Assembly: GCF_001423845.1 (NCBI RefSeq)
Contig: NZ_LMPM01000001.1
Coordinates: forward strand, 2,344,153 to 2,408,152
DNA from: Sphingomonas sp. Leaf357
Lineage (GTDB): Bacteria > Pseudomonadota > Alphaproteobacteria > Sphingomonadales > Sphingomonadaceae
DNA: 64,000 nucleotides
Direction of reading: 5' to 3'
The position numbers and the translations under genes were made by a program. Every line of letters starts with the position of its first letter. The first letter of the stretch is position 1. Shown here piece by piece: positions 1 to 7,583 of the stretch. The notes under the pieces are model-generated. The model was not told where the DNA came from. It made no database searches and saw nothing but the letters and a program-made list of their open reading frames with translations.

Positions 1-1484
1 TCGTCGCCAATACCGGCGTGCTCCCGCTGAAGCCCTCCGCCCGCATCGCCGTGATCGGCCCCAACGCCGACAGCCTCGACGTGTTGGAGGCCAACTATCA
101 CGGCACCGCCGCCGCGCCCGTCACTCCGCTCGCCGCGTTGCGCGCCAACTTCGCCAACATCCGCTACGCCCAAGGCGCAAGCATCGCGGACGGCGTACCC
201 GTGCCCGTGCCCGACACCGCGCTGAAACTGCTCGGCGAATATTTCCACGGTCCCGACTTCGCCGGCACGCCCGTGGTGCGCGCGGATCGGACGATCGACT
301 TCGACTGGGATCGCACCGCGCCCGCGGCCGGCATCGACCCGGCTTTCTGGTCCGTCCGCTGGACCGGGACGCTCACCGCGCCGGCGGCGGGCGCCTACGT
401 GCTGCGGCTGGATGTCCCGCGCTGCTTCGATTGCAAGGGGCATGACCCTTCACGCCTGTGGATCGACGGCACGCTGATCGCCGACGACGACGGCAGCGGC
501 ACCAAGGTGGAGGTGCCGGTGACGCTCACCGCCGGCGCGCATGATATCCGGATCGAACTTGCTCATAGCGGCGAGGATCAGGGCATGCGCCTGACATGGA
601 TCGCGCCGCCGGCGGCGCAGATCGCCGAAGCCGTCACGGCGGCACAGGAGTCCGACGCGATCGTCGCGTTCGTCGGCCTGTCCCCCGCCGTCGAGGGCGA
701 GGCGCTGGGGATCGAGGTGCCAGGTTTCTCCGGCGGCGACCGTACCGATATCGGCCTGCCCGCCGCACAGCAACGCCTGCTCGAAGCAGCGAAGGCGACC
801 GGCAAGCCGCTGGTCGTCGTGCTGATGAGCGGCAGCGCGGTGGCGCTGCAATGGGCGAAGGAGCATGCCGATGCGATTCTGGTCGGCTGGTATCCGGGGC
901 AGGCCGGCGGCCAGGCGATCGCCGATACGCTGATCGGGAAGAGCAACCCCGCCGGACGATTGCCCGTGACCTTCTATGCCCGCACCCGCGATCTGCCCGC
1001 GTTCATCGACTACAACATGCGCGAGCGCACCTATCGCTATTTCACCGGTACACCCCTCTGGGGGTTCGGCCATGGCCTGAGCTATACCAGCTTCGCCTAT
1101 GCGGCACCGGTATCTAAGGCGCGCATCGCGGCGGGCGAAACACTCACCGTGGTGGCCAGCGTCACCAACAGCGGCAAGCTGGCGGGAGACGAGGTGGTGC
1201 AGGCCTATCTCGTGCCACCGGCTCCCACCGCCAAGCCCGGTTTCAACGATCCCGTGCTGCAACGCCAGCTCGTCGCCTTCCGCCGCGAGACGCTGAAGCC
1301 CAAGCAGACCAAGCGTGTGACCTTAACGATCGATGCGCGTGCGATGAGCAGCGTCGATGGGGCCGGCAACCGTCGTGTGGCGCCGGGCGAATATCGTCTC
1401 CACGTCGGCGGTGGGCAGCCCGGCGATGGGCCGGGCATCGATACGGTCTTCACCGTCACGGGAACGCAGGACGTGCCGAAATGA
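1..1484 (+). CDS. Glycoside hydrolase family 3 protein, C-terminal part (5' end outside window)
   Basis: The frame is open from base 3, so the gene starts upstream; a GTG at 18 is internal. What remains is the second (alpha/beta sandwich) GH3 domain, starting at a LPLKPSARIAVIGPNAD stretch. It is split by a PA14-like domain (roughly residues 105-200 of the visible part, with RLWIDG and GAHDIRIE). The GH3 fold resumes with IVAFVGLSP, WYPGQAGG and GRLPVTFY, and ends in an Fn3-like domain (FGHGLSYTSF onward). PA14 insertions are known in beta-glucosidase, beta-xylosidase and related exo-acting GH3 enzymes and shape the substrate pocket. The N-terminal barrel with the nucleophile Asp is not visible, so the sugar specificity is unknown. 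The stop overlaps the next ATG by 4 bp (ATGA). Confidence 0.93.
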   Translation, partial: VANTGVLPLKPSARIAVIGPNADSLDVLEANYHGTAAAPVTPLAALRANFANIRYAQGASIADGVPVPVPDTALKLLGEYFHGPDFAGTPVVRADRTIDFDWDRTAPAAGIDPAFWSVRWTGTLTAPAAGAYVLRLDVPRCFDCKGHDPSRLWIDGTLIADDDGSGTKVEVPVTLTAGAHDIRIELAHSGEDQGMRLTWIAPPAAQIAEAVTAAQESDAIVAFVGLSPAVEGEALGIEVPGFSGGDRTDIGLPAAQQRLLEAAKATGKPLVVVLMSGSAVALQWAKEHADAILVGWYPGQAGGQAIADTLIGKSNPAGRLPVTFYARTRDLPAFIDYNMRERTYRYFTGTPLWGFGHGLSYTSFAYAAPVSKARIAAGETLTVVASVTNSGKLAGDEVVQAYLVPPAPTAKPGFNDPVLQRQLVAFRRETLKPKQTKRVTLTIDARAMSSVDGAGNRRVAPGEYRLHVGGGQPGDGPGIDTVFTVTGTQDVPK

Positions 1485-2917
1485 TCGCCCCCCTGATCGA
1501 CCGCCGCACCCTGATCGCCAGTGCCGCGGCTCTGAGCGTGACCGGACCGCTCCGCGCCGCGCCGCCCGCCTTTGCGAGCAAGCGTCCCGCGCTTGCCGAT
1601 CGCCGCTTCACCAGCCCGGCGGTGGAGCGCGAGATCGCACGCGTGTCCGCGAAGATCGCAGACCCAGAACTCGCCTGGATGTTCGGCAATTGCTATCCCA
1701 ACACGCTCGACACCACGGTGTTCATGGGGCGCGTGGATGGCAAGCCAGATGCGTTCGTCATCACCGGCGATATCGACGCGATGTGGCTGCGGGACAGCTC
1801 GGCGCAACTGCATCCGTATCTGCGGTTGGCAGCGAATGACCCGGCCTTGCGCACTCTGTTCCACGGCCTGATCGGCCGGCAGGCGCGCTCGATCCTGATT
1901 GATCCTTATGCCAACGCCTTCATGCACGACCCGGCCGCACGCACGAACCTGTCTTGGTCGCTGAAGGACGTGACCGACATGAAGCCCGGCGTCGCCGAAC
2001 GAAAATGGGAACTCGACTCGCTCTGCTATCCGATCTGGATTGCGCACGGCTACTGGCGGGCAACCCGCGATACCGCGCCGTTCGATGCGCTCTGGGCGGA
2101 AGCCGCCCGAGCATCGATTCGCACGATGCGCGAGCAGCAGCGCAAGGACGGACCCGGTCCGTACCGCTTCCAGCGCGCATCGAAGATTCCGAGTGAAACG
2201 CTGATGCTCGACGGCTACGGCCCACCGTCTCGCCCGATCGGCCTGATCCATTCCAGCTTTCGCCCGGCGGATGATGCCTGCATCTTCCCGTTCCTGATCC
2301 CGTCGAACCTGTTCGCCGTCGCCGCCCTGCGCCAGCTGGCGGTGCTGGCCACCGAGGCGCGGCCCGAGCCCAAATTGGCGGCAGATGCGCTAGCGCTCGC
2401 CGACGAGGTCGACGCCGCCCTTCGACAATACGGCACGATGCGCGATACCGATGGGCAGCAGATCTGGGCCTATGAGGTGGACGGCATCGGCAACGCGCAC
2501 TTCATGGATGACGCCAACGTACCGAGCCTGTCGGGCCTCGCTTATCTCGGCTGCGTGTCGCGCGACGATCCGCTGTGGCGCCGCACGGCGGAACGCGCAT
2601 GGAGCCCGCGCAATCCGTATTTCTGCTCGGGGAAGGTTGCGGACGGCATCGGCAGCCCGCACACTTGGCTGAAGCAGATCTGGCCGATGAGCATAGTCAT
2701 GCACGCACTCAACGCCCGGGATGACCGCACCGTCGGGCAATGCCTGCGCTGGCTGAAGGCGAGCCACGGCGGCACCGGCTTCATGCACGAATCCTTCGAC
2801 CAGGACGACGCAGCGAAATTCACCCGCAGCTGGTTCGCCTGGGCCAACGGCCTGTTCGGCGAACTGATCCTGGATGTCGCAGCCCGACGCCCCGCTCTCT
2901 TGAAAGCCCTTGTATGA
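1481..2917 (+). CDS. GH125 exo-alpha-1,6-mannosidase-like protein, Tat-type signal
   Basis: The protein has 478 aa. The N-terminus has a twin-arginine-type signal (DRRTLIASAAALSVTG, then an Ala-rich cleavage region near residue 26). The body matches GH125 (formerly DUF1237): a metal-independent (alpha/alpha)6 barrel with the family blocks NCYPNTLDTT, ITGDIDAMWLRDSSAQ, YANAFMHDP and, near the end, HGGTGFMHESF and SWFAWANGLFGEL. Known GH125 enzymes are inverting exo-alpha-1,6-mannosidases that strip non-reducing mannose. The start overlaps the GH3 stop (ATGA) and its own stop overlaps the GH92 start, so translation is probably coupled. Substrate is inferred from the family only. Confidence 0.93.
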   Translation: MIAPLIDRRTLIASAAALSVTGPLRAAPPAFASKRPALADRRFTSPAVEREIARVSAKIADPELAWMFGNCYPNTLDTTVFMGRVDGKPDAFVITGDIDAMWLRDSSAQLHPYLRLAANDPALRTLFHGLIGRQARSILIDPYANAFMHDPAARTNLSWSLKDVTDMKPGVAERKWELDSLCYPIWIAHGYWRATRDTAPFDALWAEAARASIRTMREQQRKDGPGPYRFQRASKIPSETLMLDGYGPPSRPIGLIHSSFRPADDACIFPFLIPSNLFAVAALRQLAVLATEARPEPKLAADALALADEVDAALRQYGTMRDTDGQQIWAYEVDGIGNAHFMDDANVPSLSGLAYLGCVSRDDPLWRRTAERAWSPRNPYFCSGKVADGIGSPHTWLKQIWPMSIVMHALNARDDRTVGQCLRWLKASHGGTGFMHESFDQDDAAKFTRSWFAWANGLFGELILDVAARRPALLKALV

Positions 2918-5220
2918 AGATCAGCCGCCGCACGCTTCTGGCCGGCACCGGTGCGCTGGCGCTCACCTCGCGTGCCGTCTTCGCCGCACCTGCCGCGCCA
3001 GCCAAGCCCGATCTGTTCATCGGCACCGGCGGGCACGGCCATACCTATCCCGGCGCGACGCTGCCATTCGGGATGGTTCAGCTCAGCCCGGACACCGATG
3101 TCGAACGCTGGGATGCGTGTTCGGGCTATCACCGCACCGACACGTCGATCATGGGTTTCAGCCATACGCATCTGTCGGGCACCGGTATCGGCGACATGCT
3201 CGACGTGCTGGTCGTGCCGACCACCGGTCCGGTGAAGCTTATCCCCGGTACGCTGGCCGATCCTGACGCGGGCTATCGCCAGCGCTTCAGCGCGGAACAG
3301 GCCGAGCCGGGCTATTACGCGGTGACGCTGGAATCCGGCGTGCGATCCGAGCTGACCGTCACCGATCGCACCGGCATCCAGCGCCATACCTTCCCGGCAG
3401 GCGCTGGGCATATCCTGGTCGACCTGTCGCACCTGATCCTCGACAGTTCGGACACGAAGCCGCTGATCGACGAGGCCTCGCTCGCGATCGACGAGACCGG
3501 GCTGCTGACCGGCAGTCGCCGCGTATTCCGCTGGGCCAAGGGGCGTCGGATCCATTTCGCGATGCAACTGTCGCGCAAGCCCGATCGGGTCCAGTTCTAC
3601 GGCGACGCCGACGCGCCGGCCCCGGCGGACGCGAATGGTGTCGTGGGCAAACGCCTGAAGGTCGTGCTGCATTACGACGATGCCGGCGCCGCGCCGATCC
3701 TGATCCGTACCGGCATCTCCGCGGTTGATGTCGCCGGCGCGCGCGCCAACCTGTCGGCGGAAGCGCGGCATTGGAACTTCGATCGCTATCGTGCCGACTC
3801 GGCGCGGCGCTGGAAACCGGCGCTCGAGACGGTGAAGGTCGAGGGCGGCACGCCGGACCAGCGCACGATCATGGCCAGCGCGCTCTATCACACGCAGCTC
3901 GGGCCGACGCTCTTCTCCGACACGGATGGCCGTTATGTCGGGCTCGATCGGCAGGTCTACCGGATCGAGGGCAAGGCGCGTGCCTACAGCACCTATTCGC
4001 TGTGGGACACGTATCGCGCGCTGCATCCCCTGCTCACGCTGATCCAGCCCGAACGCAGCGCCGAGCTGACCGGCGATCTGATCCGCCAGACGCAGCAGAG
4101 TCCGTACGGCCCGCCGGCTTGGCCGTTGCAAGGGGTCGAGACGGGCTGCATGATCGGCTGGCACGCGGTCTCGGTGCTGGCGGAGGCGAGGGCAAAGGGC
4201 ATTCCCGCCGATTATGCCGCCGCCTGGCCGAACGTCCGCCGCCGTGCGTTCGACTTCGCCATGCCGGACAAGGACCACAGTCTGGGCCGCGAGCCCTACG
4301 ACCGGCTCGGCTTCATCCCCGCCGATCAGGTTTGGGAGTCGGTCTCGCGCACGCTCGAATATTCGTATGACGATTATGCCTCCGCATCGATCGCCGATGC
4401 GGCGGGTGCCACCGCCGATGCCGCGCGCCTGCGCCGGCGCAGCGGCAATTGGCGCAACGTGTTCGATGCGAAGATCGGCTTCGCGCGGCCGCGATTGGCG
4501 AACGGCGACTGGGCCTTGCCCTACGATCCGATCGCGCTCGGCCATTCGAAGAAGTGGCGGGATTTCACCGAGAGCAATGGCTGGCAGGGGACGTTCGTCA
4601 ACCAGCACGATGTGCACGGCCTGATCGTGGCGATGGGCGGCGATGCTACGTTCGAGGCGAAGCTGGATGCGTTGTTCGACGGCCCCTCGACGCTCCCGGC
4701 CGACGCACCGCCCGACATCAGCGGGCTGGTCGGCCAATATGCGCACGGCAACGAACCGAGCCACCATGTCGCCTATCTCTACACCTATTGCGGCGCGGCG
4801 TGGAAGACTCAGGCCATGGTCCGCCGATTGCTGACCGAGATGTACAAGGCCGATCCCGACGGGATCATCGGCAACGACGATTGCGGCCAGATGAGCGCAT
4901 GGTTCGTGCTGTCGGCGCTCGGCATCTATCCGGTCGATCCGGTCAGCGCCAACTACGTGCTGGGCAGCCCCTTGTTCGACCGTGCCGAAATGCGGTTGGG
5001 TGGTGGCAGGCGATTGATCGTAGAGGCGCGCGGCAACGCCCCCGACCGACCCTATGTCCAAAGCGTGACGTGGAACGGCCGCCCGTGGACGAAAAGCTGG
5101 ATTGCGCATGCCGATATCGCCCGAGGCGGGCGGCTGGTGTTCGAGATGGGCGTCGCCCCCAACCGCGATTTCGGCCGCGCGCTTGTCGATCGCCCACCGC
5201 CGCCATCGCGCATGCCGTGA
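2914..5220 (+). CDS. GH92 alpha-mannosidase, Tat-type signal
   Basis: The ATG at 2914 is chosen over an in-frame upstream extension because it begins a clean twin-arginine signal (KISRRTLLAGTGALAL, cleavage near AFAAPAAP) and forms the ATGA overlap with GH125. The protein is 768 aa, normal for GH92. Visible family blocks are GGHGHTYPGATLPFGMVQ near residue 36, TEYSLWDTYR-like SLWDTYRALHPL, a candidate general acid Glu near residue 553 in DFTESNGWQ, and the GNDDCGQMSAW block with candidate base Asp655/Asp656. GH92 enzymes are calcium-dependent inverting exo-alpha-mannosidases (alpha-1,2, -1,3, -1,4, -1,6). Together with GH125 this gives the operon two alpha-mannosidase activities. Confidence 0.95.
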   Translation: MKISRRTLLAGTGALALTSRAVFAAPAAPAKPDLFIGTGGHGHTYPGATLPFGMVQLSPDTDVERWDACSGYHRTDTSIMGFSHTHLSGTGIGDMLDVLVVPTTGPVKLIPGTLADPDAGYRQRFSAEQAEPGYYAVTLESGVRSELTVTDRTGIQRHTFPAGAGHILVDLSHLILDSSDTKPLIDEASLAIDETGLLTGSRRVFRWAKGRRIHFAMQLSRKPDRVQFYGDADAPAPADANGVVGKRLKVVLHYDDAGAAPILIRTGISAVDVAGARANLSAEARHWNFDRYRADSARRWKPALETVKVEGGTPDQRTIMASALYHTQLGPTLFSDTDGRYVGLDRQVYRIEGKARAYSTYSLWDTYRALHPLLTLIQPERSAELTGDLIRQTQQSPYGPPAWPLQGVETGCMIGWHAVSVLAEARAKGIPADYAAAWPNVRRRAFDFAMPDKDHSLGREPYDRLGFIPADQVWESVSRTLEYSYDDYASASIADAAGATADAARLRRRSGNWRNVFDAKIGFARPRLANGDWALPYDPIALGHSKKWRDFTESNGWQGTFVNQHDVHGLIVAMGGDATFEAKLDALFDGPSTLPADAPPDISGLVGQYAHGNEPSHHVAYLYTYCGAAWKTQAMVRRLLTEMYKADPDGIIGNDDCGQMSAWFVLSALGIYPVDPVSANYVLGSPLFDRAEMRLGGGRRLIVEARGNAPDRPYVQSVTWNGRPWTKSWIAHADIARGGRLVFEMGVAPNRDFGRALVDRPPPPSRMP

Positions 5221-7583
5221 CCACGCGCCGCACGGTGCTTGGCGGCATGGCGGCGGGCCTGCTGCCGGGCTGGACGCAAACTGCCTTCGCGCGAATGACG
5301 CGGGGTGGGGACAGCCGGACGCTGCGCTTCGCGACGCCGGCGGAGAAATGGCTGGAAGCCGTTCCGGTCGGCAACGGGCGCATCGGTGCCATGGTGCATG
5401 GCGGGATTGCCGAGGAGCGGATCGCGCTCAACCATATCGAGTTATGGTCCGGTCGCGCATCGCAGGACGACCGGCCCGAGACGCTTGCCGCATTGCCGGA
5501 GGTCCGCCGCCTGCTGTTCGCCGGGCGCTATGCCGAGGCCAACGCGCTGGCTCAGGCGCGGATGATGACGCCGATGAACCCGGAGACTTACGGGTCGTAC
5601 CAGACACTCGGTGATCTGCTGCTCGCGTTCGATCATGGCGAGACGGTGACGCAGTATGAGCGCACACTCGACCTGGCGACCGGCGAGGCGCGGGTCGATT
5701 ACACGATCGGCGGGCATCGTCATGCCCGAACGATCCTGTGTTCGCATCCCGATGCGGTGCTGGCGATCCGGCTGACGACGACCGCGCCCGCGGGCCTCGC
5801 ACTGACCGTGCGGTTGCGGCGGAGCCAGGATGCCGTCGTCACGCCGACCGGCACGGTCCTGCATCTGCGCGGCCGGCCGAAACCGTATGGCGTAACCTTC
5901 GCCGCCGATCTGTCCTGCGATGCCGAAGGCGGCACCGCGACGGCGACGGTTGACGGTATCCGCATCGCTGGCGCGCGCAGCGTGACGCTCTTGCTGACCG
6001 CAGCGACGGATCTTCTCGCGCCCGATCCGGTCGGCCACGCCAGCGACGCGCTCGCGGCGGCCCGTCGCACATCCTGGCCTGCGCTGGTCGCCGCGCATCG
6101 GGCCGATCATCGCGTTTTGTTCGATGCGGTCGCCCTGAAGCTCGGGTCCGCCATCGGCACCGGAGCGCCGCCTCCTGCACTGGCACAGGGCGGTGACGAA
6201 CATGCTCTGGTCGAGCGGTATTTCAACGTCGGGCGCTATCTGTTGATCGCGTCGTCGCGGCCGGGGTCGCTGCCCGCCAATCTGCAGGGGCTATGGGCGG
6301 ACGGGTTCGCCCCGCCCTGGGGCGCGGATTATCATATCAACATCAACCTGCAGATGAACTATTGGCCGGCCGAGGTTTGCGGCCTCGGCGCGCTCACCGC
6401 ACCGCTGTTCCTGCACGCCGAACGGCTACTGCCGCATGCGCGAACGACGGCGCGGGTTGCATACGGCTGTGCCGGTGCGGCGGCGCACTATACCAGCAAT
6501 CCCTGGGGGTACACCGCGCTGGACGGCGACCTGCTGTACGGGATGTGGCCGGAGGGGCTGGCGTGGCTCTCGCTGCATTTCTGGGAGCATTACCTGTTCG
6601 GCGGCGACGACCACTTCCTGCGCGACCATGCCTATCCGATGCTCGAGGCCTGTGCCGAGTTCACGCTCGACTATCTCGTGCCGCATCCGGCGACGGGCAA
6701 GCTGGTCGCCGGGCCGGCGACCTCTCCGGAAAACAGCTATCGCCTGCCCGATGGGCGCAGGGGCGCGATCACGATGGGGCCGGCAATGTCGCAGTCGATC
6801 GCCTATGCGGTGCTCAGCCGATGCCGCGATGCGGCCGTGCTGCTCGGCAAGACGGCGATGGCGATGCGCTGCGACAATGCGATCGGCACCCTTCAGCGGC
6901 TGCGTATCGGCGCCGATGGGCGGATCATGGAATGGCCCGAACCCTTTGCCGAGACGGAGACCGGGCACCGGCACATCTCGCACCTGTTCGGCCTCTATCC
7001 CGGCGACGAGATCGACAGGGATACGACGCCCGATCTCGCCGCCGCGGCGCGGAAGACGCTCGCGGCTCGGCTCGCGGGCGGTGGCGGGCAGACCGGATGG
7101 AGCGCGGCCTGGCTCACCATGTTCCGCGCGCGGCTGGGCGAGGGGGATCAGGCCTGGGCGATGCTGCGCAAGCTGTTCCGCGACTCCACCGCCGACAATT
7201 ATTTCGACACCCACCCGGCGGATGACGGGCCGATCTTTCAGATCGACGGCAATCTCGGCGCGACGGCGGCGATCGTCGAGATGCTGATGCAGAGCCATGA
7301 CGGCCGCCTGCGGATCTTGCCGGCACTGCCAGGCGCGTGGCCCGATGGCAGCATCACCGGCATCCGCGCCCGTGGTGGCGTCGCGGTGGATATCGTCTGG
7401 CGCGGTGGCTTGGCACGGCGGGTGCTGTTGAGGCCGGAGCGCGACGCGACGTTCGCGATTTCCCCGCCGCCGGGCCAACGGCTCATGCGCGTGCTGAAGG
7501 ACGGACGCGAGCATCCGGCCGGACCGGTGCTGCAGCTGCAGGCCGGCCACGCCTACGCCTTGACCTTCGGCGCTCGCCAATGA
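5217..7583 (+). CDS. GH95 alpha-L-fucosidase/alpha-L-galactosidase-like protein, Tat-type signal
   Basis: The start is GTG at 5217, overlapping the GH92 stop as GTGA. It yields a 788-aa protein that opens with a twin-arginine signal (TTRRTVLGGMAAGLLPG). A much longer upstream extension in this frame is only the antisense-like shadow of GH92. GH95 features: PVGNGRIGAMVHGG and NHIELWSG in the N-terminal beta-sandwich, ANLQGLWAD, the NINLQMNYWPAE block that holds the substrate Asn residues, and TSPENSYR with the likely general acid at about Glu505. Characterised members are inverting alpha-1,2-L-fucosidases, and some prefer alpha-L-galactose, so either specificity is possible. It is fourth in the coupled operon. 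Confidence 0.94.
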   Translation: MTTRRTVLGGMAAGLLPGWTQTAFARMTRGGDSRTLRFATPAEKWLEAVPVGNGRIGAMVHGGIAEERIALNHIELWSGRASQDDRPETLAALPEVRRLLFAGRYAEANALAQARMMTPMNPETYGSYQTLGDLLLAFDHGETVTQYERTLDLATGEARVDYTIGGHRHARTILCSHPDAVLAIRLTTTAPAGLALTVRLRRSQDAVVTPTGTVLHLRGRPKPYGVTFAADLSCDAEGGTATATVDGIRIAGARSVTLLLTAATDLLAPDPVGHASDALAAARRTSWPALVAAHRADHRVLFDAVALKLGSAIGTGAPPPALAQGGDEHALVERYFNVGRYLLIASSRPGSLPANLQGLWADGFAPPWGADYHININLQMNYWPAEVCGLGALTAPLFLHAERLLPHARTTARVAYGCAGAAAHYTSNPWGYTALDGDLLYGMWPEGLAWLSLHFWEHYLFGGDDHFLRDHAYPMLEACAEFTLDYLVPHPATGKLVAGPATSPENSYRLPDGRRGAITMGPAMSQSIAYAVLSRCRDAAVLLGKTAMAMRCDNAIGTLQRLRIGADGRIMEWPEPFAETETGHRHISHLFGLYPGDEIDRDTTPDLAAAARKTLAARLAGGGGQTGWSAAWLTMFRARLGEGDQAWAMLRKLFRDSTADNYFDTHPADDGPIFQIDGNLGATAAIVEMLMQSHDGRLRILPALPGAWPDGSITGIRARGGVAVDIVWRGGLARRVLLRPERDATFAISPPPGQRLMRVLKDGREHPAGPVLQLQAGHAYALTFGARQ

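Noticed and set aside
2542..5109. Very long minus-strand open frame (855 codons) opposite GH92
   Set aside because: Arg/His/Asp-rich, low-complexity translation with no domain; the plus strand encodes clear GH125/GH92. Long antisense frames are normal in high-GC DNA.
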